Of a stretch of 42,605 nt of DNA, positions 18,389 to 26,380 are shown in pieces. The DNA comes from Candidatus Omnitrophota bacterium (lineage in GTDB: Bacteria > Omnitrophota > Gorgyraeia > Tantalellales > Tantalellaceae). The notes under the pieces are model-generated. The model ran no database searches. It saw nothing but the letters and a program-made list of their open reading frames with translations, and had not been told where the DNA came from. The DNA lies in NCBI GenBank assembly GCA_014728075.1, contig WJMG01000038.1, forward strand, positions 1 through 42,605. The letters are read 5' to 3'. Position 1 is the first letter of the stretch, and every line of letters begins with the position of its first letter. Position numbers and translations under genes: made by a program.

Positions 18389-19597
18389 TTATTTGCCCAG
18401 TGTCTCCTTAAAATGTTTGGTGAGCTGCGGTATTATCTTGAACAGGTCGCCTACTATGCCGTATGTGGCTACGCTGAATATGGGTGCTTCCGGGTCCTTG
18501 TTGATGGCAACTATTACATCGGAAGATTTCATACCTATCAGGTGCTGTATCTGCCCGCTTATGCCGCAGGCGATGTAAAGTTTCGGGCATACGGTCTTTC
18601 CCGTCTGGCCCACCTGATGGGAGTAGGGTATCCAGTCCGCGTCAACAGCGGCCCTTGAAGCACCGACGGCCCCGTTAAGGGTCAGGGCAAGCTCCTTGAG
18701 CATTTCGAAATTCTCCGGCCCTCCGAGCCCTCTTCCGCCCGATACTATTATATCCGCTTCCGCGAGGTTTACTGTCTCTTCTATCTCCTCGACTATATCC
18801 ACTAGACGGCTTCTTGATGAATAAGTATCATCGGGAAAACTTTCTTCTATGACCTCGCCTTTTCTGGATGTATCGGGCTCGGCTTCCTTGAACACCTTAT
18901 GCCGGACCGTGGACATCTGGGGGCGCGAATCGGGAGTTATTATCGTTGCCATGATATTCCCCCCGAAAGCGGGCCTTGTCTGGAGAAGTATCTTCTCCTT
19001 TTCATCGATATCAAGTCCCGTACAGTCTGCCGTGAGCCCGGCCCTTAGCGTGACGGCAACACGGGAAATAAGGCTCCTGCCTATGACGGTCGCCCCGCAA
19101 AGCACTATTTCGGGTTTGTGTTTCCTGATAAGCTCGGTAAGGACTTTAGTGTATGGATCATCCTGGTATGCCTTGAGTTTCGGCGACTCTACCAGGTATA
19201 CCTTATCGGCTCCCCTGTGTATGAGCTCTTCGGTCTGCGCCTTTACATTATCTCCGAGAAGGACGGCGCAAAGGTCGACCCCCAGCTTGTCGGCAAGCTC
19301 TCTTCCCTTGCCGAGCAGCTCGTACGCGATCGACTGCACACTTCCTTTCTTCTGTTCGGCGAACACCCATACATCCTTGTACATTGAAAAATCGGATACG
19401 GGCTTTTTATTTTCTTTTTCGGCCATTACTATGGCCTCGAACTTACACTCCTTTACGCAGGCCCCGCAAAGGGTGCATTTTGTAAGGTCAATGACCGCCT
19501 TCTTATCCGCCATTTCTATGGCGCCGAACGGACAGACCTTAACGCAAAGCGTACAACCGACACATTTATCGTTTATTACCTTTATCGGGTCCGGCAT
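18389..19597 (-). CDS. etfA: Electron transfer flavoprotein alpha subunit with N-terminal ferredoxin domain
   Basis: This 402-residue protein is about 75 residues longer than a plain EtfA because of an N-terminal two-cluster ferredoxin domain: C12-C15-C18-C22 and C41-C44-C47-C51. The rest is a standard EtfA: N-terminal alpha/beta domain, then the FAD-binding region with GGRGLGGPENF, SRAAVDADW, HQVGQTGK and CGISGQIQH. Together with EtfB it moves electrons to or from the acyl-CoA dehydrogenase encoded upstream. Ferredoxin-fused EtfA is known from anaerobes, for example the caffeyl-CoA reductase complex, where Etf supports flavin-based electron bifurcation with ferredoxin. Bifurcation here is an inference. 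The gene starts 10 bp after etfB and is the last gene of the operon. Confidence 0.95.
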   Translation of the reverse strand: MPDPIKVINDKCVGCTLCVKVCPFGAIEMADKKAVIDLTKCTLCGACVKECKFEAIVMAEKENKKPVSDFSMYKDVWVFAEQKKGSVQSIAYELLGKGRELADKLGVDLCAVLLGDNVKAQTEELIHRGADKVYLVESPKLKAYQDDPYTKVLTELIRKHKPEIVLCGATVIGRSLISRVAVTLRAGLTADCTGLDIDEKEKILLQTRPAFGGNIMATIITPDSRPQMSTVRHKVFKEAEPDTSRKGEVIEESFPDDTYSSRSRLVDIVEEIEETVNLAEADIIVSGGRGLGGPENFEMLKELALTLNGAVGASRAAVDADWIPYSHQVGQTGKTVCPKLYIACGISGQIQHLIGMKSSDVIVAINKDPEAPIFSVATYGIVGDLFKIIPQLTKHFKETLGK

Positions 19598-19607
19598 GAC
19601 AAGATCC

Positions 19608-20396
19608 TTATCCTATTACGATATCCTTTAATAATCCCGTAAGTTCCCTGGAAACTTCTTCGGGCTCCCCCTCAAGAACTCTGCCTCCTCCTCTCGGCGG
19701 AGGGGAAAAGACTTTCGAAACCCTGGTAGGCGATCCGTCAAGTCCGATCTTATCCTCCTCACACGACAGCTCGTCGGCGGACATTTTCCTTATCTCGGCC
19801 TTTTTAGCCCTCATTTTGCCTTTGAGGGACGGAAGCCGGGGTTCGTTTATCTCCTTTACCACCGTAAACACGGCCGGCAGAGGTGTTTCTATAATATCAA
19901 AACCCTCCTCTGTCATCCTCTCTACCGTAGCGGAGCCTTTGTCTATCTTATCTATTTTCTTCACATAGGTTACCTGCGGGATATCCAGATGCATGGATAC
20001 ACCCGGACCGACCTGGGCCGTGTCACCGTCGGAAGCCTGTTTTCCGCAGAAGACCACCGAAAAATCGTCTATTTTCCTGATCGCCTGCGAAAGCGTATAA
20101 CTGGTGGCCCAGGTATCGCTCCCGGCGAACTTCCTGTCGCTTACCAGTATCCCCCGGTCACAACCCATGGAAATAGCTTCCCGAAGCGCCTCTTCGGCCT
20201 GGGGAGGCCCCATTGTGAGCGCCACGACTTCTCCTTCGCCGAAACGCTCCCTGATCCTTATTGCCTCCTCTATAGCGTACATGTCGAAAGGATTTATTAT
20301 AGACGCAACCCCTTCTCTCTTCAGGGTATTGGTCACAGGGTCTATCTTCACATCGGTTGAATCGGGAACCTGTTTGATGAGAACTATTATCTTCAT
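19608..20396 (-). CDS. etfB: Electron transfer flavoprotein beta subunit
   Basis: EtfB of 262 residues, the usual length. It begins MKIIVLIKQVPD and keeps the nucleotide-binding signature GKQASDGDTAQVGP and the recognition-loop segment near ETPLPAVFTV, followed by the EINEPRLPSLKGKMRAKK block. It pairs with EtfA; the beta subunit holds AMP in ordinary Etf and a second FAD in bifurcating Etf, and I cannot distinguish these from the sequence alone. It follows acd by 64 bp and precedes etfA by 10 bp, so the three genes are surely one functional unit. Confidence 0.95.
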   Translation of the reverse strand: MKIIVLIKQVPDSTDVKIDPVTNTLKREGVASIINPFDMYAIEEAIRIRERFGEGEVVALTMGPPQAEEALREAISMGCDRGILVSDRKFAGSDTWATSYTLSQAIRKIDDFSVVFCGKQASDGDTAQVGPGVSMHLDIPQVTYVKKIDKIDKGSATVERMTEEGFDIIETPLPAVFTVVKEINEPRLPSLKGKMRAKKAEIRKMSADELSCEEDKIGLDGSPTRVSKVFSPPPRGGGRVLEGEPEEVSRELTGLLKDIVIG

Positions 20397-20460
20397 CGCT
20401 TCATTTCTCCGCTATATAAGTCTGTACACACCTTTACCTCTGCCTCTACCTGCGCAACGC

Positions 20461-21612
20461 CTATTTCGCCAGGCTTTCCTTGATCAGGGCCGAGGCTATA
20501 ACACCCCTCTGTATCTGGTTCGTTCCCTCATAGATCTGGGTTATCTTGGCGTCCCGCATGAGTTTTTCGGCAGGATATTCTTTCATGTAGCCGTAACCGC
20601 CGAATACCTGTACGGCGTCGGTAGTCACTTTCATCGCCGTATCCGACGCAAATGTCTTACACATGGCGGAAACCTTGGCTATATCCTTGGCGCCGGAGTC
20701 GATCATCCTGGCAGCCGAATAAACAATGGCCCTGGCGGCTTCGGTCTGTATGGCCATATCCGCGAGCATGAACTGCACTCCCTGAAAAGAGGATATGGTG
20801 GTGCCGAACTGTCTTCTTTCGTGCGCGTATTTCACGGCCTCGTCGAGAGCCCTCTGCGCTATCCCGACCGCCTGCGCGGCGACACCGGGACGCGAATGGT
20901 CAAAGGTCTTCATAGCCACTATAAAACCCAGACCTTCCCTCCCCAGAAGGTTCTCCTTCGGGACCCTGCAATCGGTAAAGATAACTTCACGGGTGGCCGA
21001 CCCTCGTATCCCCAGCTTATCCTCTTTCTTTCCGAAGCTCACGCCCGGCATGTCCTTTTCCACTATGAACGCGCTCGCTCCCCTCGCGCCTTTTTTTCTG
21101 TCGGTCATGGCGACAACGGAATACACTTCAGCCTCGCCCCCGTTGGTTATCCACTGCTTGGTGCCGTTAAGGATATAATGGTCGCCGTCCTTGACGGCCG
21201 TTGTTTTTATCCCGCCGGCGTCGGATCCCGCTTCCGCTTCAGTCAGAGCGAAAGCCGCTATGGTACCCGACGCTATCCGGGGCAGGTACTTTTTCTTCTG
21301 CTCTTCGTTACCGAACAGTATTATCGGGAATGTACCGAGACCGGAAGCCGCAAAAGCCAGGGATATACCTCCGCAGCCCCAGGAAAGCTCTTCCGTGGCT
21401 ATGGCGAGGTCCATCACTCCGCCGCCCATGCCGCCGTATTCCTCGGGTATGTAGATCCCCATGATGTCGGACTCGGCCATTACCTTGACTATATCCCAGG
21501 GGAACTCGTTCTTTTCGTCATATTCCGCGGCAACCGGCTTTATCTTCTCTTCGGCTATTTGACGGCAAAGGTCCTTTATCATCTTTTGTTCTTCTGTCAA
21601 AAGATAGTCCAT
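20461..21612 (-). CDS. Acyl-CoA dehydrogenase (short-chain/butyryl-CoA type)
   Basis: A 383-residue acyl-CoA dehydrogenase, the normal length for the short-chain type. Visible signatures are FALTEAEAGSDAGG (flavin/substrate contact), the TKQWITNGGEA motif, and the C-terminal QIYEGTNQIQRG whose Glu (E362) is the expected catalytic base. It oxidises or reduces the alpha-beta bond of an acyl thioester and exchanges electrons with Etf. The ATG is preceded by GAGGAG. It follows fabF by 68 bp and is followed by etfB and etfA, so dehydrogenase and electron carrier are made together. The neighbouring synthesis genes make reductive use plausible, but direction and chain length cannot be read from the sequence. 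Confidence 0.95.
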   Translation of the reverse strand: MDYLLTEEQKMIKDLCRQIAEEKIKPVAAEYDEKNEFPWDIVKVMAESDIMGIYIPEEYGGMGGGVMDLAIATEELSWGCGGISLAFAASGLGTFPIILFGNEEQKKKYLPRIASGTIAAFALTEAEAGSDAGGIKTTAVKDGDHYILNGTKQWITNGGEAEVYSVVAMTDRKKGARGASAFIVEKDMPGVSFGKKEDKLGIRGSATREVIFTDCRVPKENLLGREGLGFIVAMKTFDHSRPGVAAQAVGIAQRALDEAVKYAHERRQFGTTISSFQGVQFMLADMAIQTEAARAIVYSAARMIDSGAKDIAKVSAMCKTFASDTAMKVTTDAVQVFGGYGYMKEYPAEKLMRDAKITQIYEGTNQIQRGVIASALIKESLAK

Positions 21613-21680
21613 TATCTATCTCCTCGTTTTTTGATCGCTCAGAATTCGGTCTGGGCCCGCGCCCTCAAAAGGACGGGGGT

Positions 21681-22940
21681 TCAACCCTTGAACTTCTTGA
21701 CTACCAGGGTGGCGTTATGTCCGCCGAAGCCGAGGGAATTACTGAGGGCTACTTCTATTTGCTTTTTCCTTGCCTCGTTCGGCACATAGTCAAGATCACA
21801 CTCCGGGTCCGGAGTCTCGTAATTTATGGTCGGGGGAACTATCCCTGTCTCCATGGCCTTGGCACAGGCGATCAGCTCCGCCCCGCCCGCCGCGCCCAGC
21901 AGGTGGCCAGTAACGCCTTTGGTGGAGCTTATCCATGTCTTTTTCGCGTGGTCGCCGAAAACGGTCTTTATCGCGCCCGTCTCCATTTTATCGTTCAGCG
22001 GCGTGGAAGTTCCGTGCGCGTTTATGTAATCAACATCTTCGGGAGCAAGTTCCGCGTCAGCCAGTGAGGCTTTCATACACCTGACGGCGCCGTCGCCGTC
22101 GGGTGACGGGGCGGTCATGTGGTAAGCGTCGCCGCTCATGCCGTAACCGGCCATCTCGCAGTAGATCTTCGCGCCCCTCTTAACGGCGTGTTCCAGCTCC
22201 TCGAGAACTACTACCGCGGCTCCTTCCCCCATCACGAAGCCGTCGCGGTCCTTATCGAAGGGGCGCGACGCCCTTTTGGGGTCGTCGTTACGGGTGGACA
22301 GGGCCTTGAGAGCGCAGAAACCTCCGAAGCCCATCTTGGTGGTGGCCGCTTCGGCCCCTCCGGAGACCATTATATCGGCTTCCCCTCTCTGGATTATCTT
22401 GAAAGCGTCACCTATGGAGTTGCTGGCGGTGGCGCAGGCTGTCACGGCAGCGGAGTTCGGGCCCTTGAACCCCAGCTCTATCGAAACAAGGCCGGAAGCC
22501 ATGTTGACTATAAGCATCGGGATAAGGAACGGCGATATTTTAGAGGGTGCTTTTTCCGGATCTTCCGCTTTGAGGTATTTTTCGTGTTCCGATTCTATGG
22601 TGTGCAGACCCCCTATACCGGAACCGATATAGACTCCCGCCTTTTCCTTGTACACCTTTTCAAGGTCCATGCCCGAATCGTCTACCGCCATCTTGGCGGC
22701 CGCGATGGCAAACTTCACGAAGGTGTCGAGGCGCCTGCTCTGCTTGGGATTCATGTACTTGTCGGGTTCAAAACCCTTGACTTCAGCGGCGATCTGGGAA
22801 TTGAAATTAGACGCGTCGAAAGCTTTCAGACGGTCGACCCCGGTCTTTCCGTTAATAAGGGAATCCCAAAAGGTGTCGATATCGTTCCCTACGGGAGTAA
22901 CGACTCCTACTCCCGTAAGGACTACTCTTCTCTTTGACAT
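21681..22940 (-). CDS. fabF: Beta-ketoacyl-ACP synthase II
   Basis: FabF condensing enzyme, 419 residues (typical 410-420). The catalytic triad is visible: C169 in TACATASNS, H309 in NAHGTSTPLND and H346 in GVTGHLLGAAGG, plus the Gly-rich C-terminus NSLGFGGHNATLV. It extends acyl-ACP by two carbons using malonyl-ACP. ATG start at 22940, 32 bp after acpP, in the usual fabG-acpP-fabF order of bacterial type II fatty-acid operons. Confidence 0.97.
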   Translation of the reverse strand: MSKRRVVLTGVGVVTPVGNDIDTFWDSLINGKTGVDRLKAFDASNFNSQIAAEVKGFEPDKYMNPKQSRRLDTFVKFAIAAAKMAVDDSGMDLEKVYKEKAGVYIGSGIGGLHTIESEHEKYLKAEDPEKAPSKISPFLIPMLIVNMASGLVSIELGFKGPNSAAVTACATASNSIGDAFKIIQRGEADIMVSGGAEAATTKMGFGGFCALKALSTRNDDPKRASRPFDKDRDGFVMGEGAAVVVLEELEHAVKRGAKIYCEMAGYGMSGDAYHMTAPSPDGDGAVRCMKASLADAELAPEDVDYINAHGTSTPLNDKMETGAIKTVFGDHAKKTWISSTKGVTGHLLGAAGGAELIACAKAMETGIVPPTINYETPDPECDLDYVPNEARKKQIEVALSNSLGFGGHNATLVVKKFKG

Positions 22941-22972
22941 GTTGATATTATGGAAGGTTTCGGTTTATAAAA

Positions 22973-23212
22973 TCAGCTGTTAGCTTTTTCCTCGATATAT
23001 TTTACGGCCTCACCGACGGTGGTAAGCTTTTCGGCGTCTTCATCGGGTATCTCGGCACCGAACTCTTCCTCAAGAGCCATAACGAGCTCAACGGTATCCA
23101 GGGAATCCGCGCCGAGGTCATCGATGAACTTGGCGTCCTCTTTAACTTCTTCAACCTTGACGCCGAGCTGATCAGCAACTATCGATTTTACCTTTTCAGC
23201 TATCTCAGACAT
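22973..23212 (-). CDS. acpP: Acyl carrier protein
   Basis: A 79-residue acidic four-helix carrier protein. S37 in the [17 protein letters not shown] motif is the 4'-phosphopantetheine attachment site. It shuttles growing acyl chains between FabG, FabF and related enzymes. The start has a very strong AAGGAGG ribosome site, consistent with the high expression usual for ACP. It is 183 bp downstream of fabG, a gap holding a stem-loop. Confidence 0.98.
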   Translation of the reverse strand: MSEIAEKVKSIVADQLGVKVEEVKEDAKFIDDLGADSLDTVELVMALEEEFGAEIPDEDAEKLTTVGEAVKYIEEKANS

Positions 23213-23356
23213 TTCTCCTCCTTAGATTGCGGTTAGTTAATGTCTACGAAACGGTTTATTTTACAGACCCTTCGTCCAGGACCGTAACCGGCTTGCTTGT
23301 TCCTTTTTACGCTCCCTTCACAACTCTCGCTGCCGCCCGGGATAGATCCGACTATG

Positions 23357-23386
23357 CAACTTATGTTCTCTCCGTTCCATAAGTTG
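23357..23386 (-). other. Stem-loop in the fabG-acpP spacer
   Basis: Perfect 9-bp inverted repeat CAACTTATG / CATAAGTTG with a 12-nt loop, 10 bp past the fabG stop. No T-run follows on the minus strand, so it is not a clean terminator. It may be an mRNA processing or stability element that lets acpP be expressed differently from fabG. Confidence 0.5.
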
Positions 23387-23395
23387 TAGTCTCAT

Positions 23396-24139
23396 TTACA
23401 TTACCATGCCGCCGTCTACCTTTATGACCTGTCCCGTTATATAGGAAGAATCTTCGCCGGCCAGAAAAAGGGCAAGATTGGCTACATCCCCGGTGCTTCC
23501 CATCCTGGAAAGCGGTATAAGGCCTAAAAGCTTCTCCCTTGCCTCATCACCGAGCTTGTCCGTCATATCGGTCTTTATGAACCCGGGCGCTATGGCGTTA
23601 ACATTTATACCCCGCGAACCCAGCTCTTTCGCCGCGGTCTTGGTCAGGGCTATAAGCCCTCCTTTGCTGGCCGAATAATTAGCCTGGCCCGCGTTTCCCA
23701 TAACCCCTATTATCGAGGCCATGTTAACGATCTTACCCGCCCTCTGTTTCATCATGGGCCGGGCAACGGCCTTGAGGCAGTTAAAAGCCCCTTTGAGGTT
23801 TACGCTCAGAACGGAATCCCACTCGTCTTCCGACATTCTCATCAGCAGGTTATCCCTTGTAATGCCGGCATTGTTGACAAGTATATCGATATTACCGAAA
23901 TTGTCAAGGACTTTCTTTACGAAGTTTTCGACCTCTTCGGGAGAAGTTACATCGACTTTTTCGGCTATGACCTTTCTTCCCGTTCTGTCCTCGATCTCCG
24001 TTCTGGTGCGGGCAAGTATTTCCTCGTTCACATCACAGATGGCAACATCCGACCCTTCGGAAGCGAATAAAAAAGCTATTTCTTTGCCTATGCCTCTAGC
24101 GGAACCTGTAACTATCGATTTCTTGTTCTCCAGTTTCAT
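23396..24139 (-). CDS. fabG: 3-oxoacyl-ACP reductase
   Basis: Short-chain dehydrogenase of 247 residues. The NAD(P)H-binding loop TGSARGIG (11-18) and NNAG (89-92) are intact, as is the catalytic tetrad N114, S142, Y155 and K159 (YSASKGG). It reduces beta-ketoacyl-ACP to the hydroxyacyl form. The start has a CGGAGG ribosome site, and a good promoter lies 30 bp upstream. It is the first gene of the fab-acd-etf cluster. Confidence 0.96.
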   Translation of the reverse strand: MKLENKKSIVTGSARGIGKEIAFLFASEGSDVAICDVNEEILARTRTEIEDRTGRKVIAEKVDVTSPEEVENFVKKVLDNFGNIDILVNNAGITRDNLLMRMSEDEWDSVLSVNLKGAFNCLKAVARPMMKQRAGKIVNMASIIGVMGNAGQANYSASKGGLIALTKTAAKELGSRGINVNAIAPGFIKTDMTDKLGDEAREKLLGLIPLSRMGSTGDVANLALFLAGEDSSYITGQVIKVDGGMVM

Positions 24140-24169
24140 GCCGACCTCCGTTCTCTATATTTGGAATAG

Positions 24170-24197
24170 ATTTTAACAGTAATACATTATTTGTCAA
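24170..24197 (-). promoter_or_regulatory. Promoter of the fabG operon
   Basis: On the minus strand TTGACA (24192-24197) and TAAAAT (24170-24175) are separated by 16 bp, near-consensus elements placed about 30 bp before the fabG ATG. I saw no fatty-acid regulator site that I could name. Confidence 0.65.
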
Positions 24198-24274
24198 GGT
24201 ATTTCATTTAATATAAATACCTATATATAATACAGCAAGGACCGTACGCGAATAACACATTATTTGAAGGTTGA

Positions 24275-24490
24275 AAGGCCGGGGTTAAAGGCAAAAGACT
24301 TAAGCGAACTTAATATCCGGGACCGGAACCTATCCGGGATAGGTACCTGTCCCGGATAGGTAGAGGATAGGTAGAACCAGTGCTCAAACGCCGCTTTCTG
24401 CTCCGCCGCTAGCGGGGTGGGGACAGGTACCGCTTTGTTTCCGTACCCGGTACAAAGCTGAAACGGTACCCGGTCCCGGCACCATGTGCC
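24275..24490. repeat. GTACC-rich intergenic repeat, copy 2, with perfect palindrome
   Basis: This non-coding stretch carries a perfect 11-bp inverted repeat, CCTATCCGGGA (24329-24339) and TCCCGGATAGG (24350-24360), around a TAGGTACCTG loop. The word GTACCTGTCCC occurs at 24343 and, reversed, at 24420-24430, and again exactly at 28961. GTACCCGG and CCCGGTACA words follow. The organisation matches REP-type dispersed elements; no transposase is present nearby. Confidence 0.6.
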
Positions 24491-24498
24491 CCCTGGCT

Positions 24499-25986
24499 CT
24501 ATTCCATGGCTTTAGTGAACTCCCCCCCGGTCAGGGCATCTATATAGGCGTTTATCTCCCTGATCTTGAGCCGGTTGCTCCGGCTGAACACATCTTTGTT
24601 TTTCTGACCTGCAAGAAGCCGCTCTCTTTCGAAATAGAGCCGGGTCACCTCTTCCAGTATGTCTTCCCTCAACTGCACCATCAATCTGCTTCTGACATCT
24701 ATTGAAGTCTGTGCGCTGCTCCAGACAAGCTCCGAAAGGTCCCAGGAAAGGTCGACCTTCCAGTCCTGTCCGGTTTCCCGGGGCCCCGTAACGACATAAT
24801 GTTTAGTGGAATTCTTATATATTTCTATGTTATCGTCCGTTGATTCGGAAAAACCCAGGCTTACCTCGGGAAGCAGTGCCTTCCAGGACGCCATCTCACG
24901 CCACCTGCGTATCTTCTCCGGGCTCACTTCGGCGTATTCGACGGCCATACGCTGCACTTCTTTTATGGAAGGAGCGTTATCGCAATGCACCGGTCCGCCT
25001 GCCGGAAAACCCGTTCTCTTCCCGGGCCCTGCCTCTATTATCCGATAGTGTTTTCCGCAAAGGACCAACACTCTTTCTTTGCCTCCGTCTCCGATGTGCT
25101 TTACAAGCCTGATCGTACAGCCCGGGGACCTGTCGTCCAAAAAGACCTCCTGCCATTCGTTGTCCCGGAGAGTGTACAACCTTCCGTCCAGCGCCAGCAG
25201 GACCATCCTTCCCGCGCAAGCGAGCGACGCTTTCTCCCGGGGGAAAAGCCCCATGGCAGGCACGAACCCCTTCTTTTCGCCTTCCCGGCCTATAAGATGC
25301 AGGCCTTCTTTTTCGAGAAGCGCTATACCCGCTTCTTTCGAGAATGCCAGTTTACCTTCAAAAGGCATCTTCTCAACTTCCCCAGCGGTCTCTTCCGCGG
25401 GGTTTTCCGAACGATCCGCATAATAAAACCTCTTACGGCGCAAACTGTTCCCTTTCCTCTTTATATACAGCGTACCTTCCGCCAGGACCGCTATACCTTC
25501 CGGAAGCAGCAGCGCGTCTTCTATCTTTCCCGAAAACCCTTTAAGAGCGATACGATCAATGTCAGCGCCGTCCAGAAGGTACATATCTTTATCTGTCCAC
25601 GCCAGCACTTCTTCCCTGTCCCCGGTTGCGCCGGCGGCCAGGCCCTTGAATTCATTTTTCAAAGGTATCTTTTCAAGCACTCCTCCATACTTTCCCGTGA
25701 ACAGCTTACCCTCCGACAGAAGGAATAATCTTCCGCCGGCAACAGCAATACTTTCAGCCTTTCCGGAATACGGAAGACCGGGCGTCTTTTCAAGCACCTT
25801 CCCTTGATCGTCGCACATATATATCACTCCTTTCGAAACGGCAAGGACCATGTCCTCACCGCTTATACCTCCGGCCGCTTCTATCCCGAAAGGGAAATAA
25901 CACCTTCCTTCTTCCGCGCAAATATTGACAGAAAGACAGCACAGGAGGCCTGCTGTTACGGCAGCTGTAAAAACTATGGTCCTCAT
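24499..25986 (-). CDS. Exported beta-propeller protein with TolC-like C-terminal segment
   Basis: A 495-residue protein with a clear signal peptide (hydrophobic residues 4-22, ending near NICAEE). Residues about 30-330 are short beta-rich repeats of the pattern GKLF-x-GKYG, DGRLYTLRDNEW and EVLAWTDKDMYLLDG, as in a beta-propeller. The C-terminal 150 residues are different: a helical RRWREMASWKALLPEVSLGF stretch, then WDLSELVWSSAQTSID and DILEEVTRLYFERERLL, which resemble half of an outer-membrane TolC-type hairpin. Probably periplasmic or outer-membrane associated; function unknown. Start ATG has an AAGGAG site. No terminator was seen before the repeat region downstream. Confidence 0.75.
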   Translation of the reverse strand: MRTIVFTAAVTAGLLCCLSVNICAEEGRCYFPFGIEAAGGISGEDMVLAVSKGVIYMCDDQGKVLEKTPGLPYSGKAESIAVAGGRLFLLSEGKLFTGKYGGVLEKIPLKNEFKGLAAGATGDREEVLAWTDKDMYLLDGADIDRIALKGFSGKIEDALLLPEGIAVLAEGTLYIKRKGNSLRRKRFYYADRSENPAEETAGEVEKMPFEGKLAFSKEAGIALLEKEGLHLIGREGEKKGFVPAMGLFPREKASLACAGRMVLLALDGRLYTLRDNEWQEVFLDDRSPGCTIRLVKHIGDGGKERVLVLCGKHYRIIEAGPGKRTGFPAGGPVHCDNAPSIKEVQRMAVEYAEVSPEKIRRWREMASWKALLPEVSLGFSESTDDNIEIYKNSTKHYVVTGPRETGQDWKVDLSWDLSELVWSSAQTSIDVRSRLMVQLREDILEEVTRLYFERERLLAGQKNKDVFSRSNRLKIREINAYIDALTGGEFTKAME

Positions 25987-26052
25987 TCTTTTCTCCTTCG
26001 TTTTCTTTTACTTTTTTATAATCTTAACATGGGATTTCCCGGAAATACCCCC

Positions 26053-26080
26053 TTGACAAGTCTATCCGTTTTGATAAAAT
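26053..26080 (+). promoter_or_regulatory. Plus-strand promoter of a candidate small RNA
   Basis: TTGACA (26053-26058), 16-bp spacer, TAAAAT (26075-26080): both boxes near consensus. It points to the right, away from the propeller gene, towards a strong hairpin with no open frame in between. Confidence 0.65.
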
Positions 26081-26086
26081 GATAAC

Positions 26087-26170
26087 TGTCAGTATAACGC
26101 GGGTCCCATCCAGGATCTTTCGCGTTCCAAAGGCGGACGACTACTCCCTACCATCGTCCGCCTTTTATTA
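26087..26170 (+). ncRNA. Candidate small RNA of about 80 nt
   Basis: Predicted transcript from the promoter at 26053-26080 to the terminator hairpin at 26129-26165. Two helices are visible: a short AACGCG / CGCGTT stem enclosing about 19 nt, then a 12-bp stem with a T-rich tail. There is no coding frame. I do not recognise an RNA family. It could instead be an attenuated leader of the GH1 gene, 210 bp downstream. Confidence 0.5.
26129..26165 (+). terminator. Intrinsic terminator of the candidate small RNA
   Basis: Perfect 12-bp stem AAAGGCGGACGA / TCGTCCGCCTTT with a 13-nt loop, followed by a T/A-rich tail on the plus strand. Confidence 0.8.
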
Positions 26171-26239
26171 TATGTTTTATTTGATTTTTTGTCAACAATT
26201 ATTTGATTTTTAATCATTTAACTGGTTTAACGGGGCGTC

Positions 26240-26285
26240 TGGAAGGTGGGGCCAGGTACCGTCCCGGCCTCGTACCCGGCAAAAA
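26240..26285. repeat. GTACC-rich intergenic repeat, copy 3
   Basis: Short non-coding stretch with CCAGGTACCGTCCCGG and CGTACCCGG words matching the repeats at 24.3-24.5 and 28.9 kb. It is followed by a pyrimidine-rich run with TTTAACC words up to the GH1 start. Nothing else is visible between the small RNA and the GH1 promoter region. Confidence 0.4.
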
Positions 26286-26360
26286 GGCACAACAGCCTTC
26301 CGCACATAAGCCTCTTCCCTTTTCTCCCTTTACCCTTTTCACCCTTTAACCTTTTAACCT

Positions 26361-26373
26361 TATAATGTATAAT
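26361..26373 (+). promoter_or_regulatory. -10 boxes immediately before the GH1 gene
   Basis: Two TATAAT hexamers (26361-26366 and 26368-26373) lie only 8-20 bp before the ATG at 26381. No clear -35 box or purine-rich ribosome site is present. If the second box is used, the mRNA would begin at or next to the start codon (leaderless). Confidence 0.4.
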
Positions 26374-26380
26374 CCTTATT

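Noticed and set aside
20104-21789. A 561-codon plus-strand open frame
   Set aside because: It is antisense to acd and fabF, whose catalytic residues are intact; its translation has no recognisable domain.
26087-26170. tRNA or known riboswitch in the GH1 upstream region
   Set aside because: No cloverleaf, anticodon stem or known aptamer core could be drawn; only two helices and a terminator are supported.
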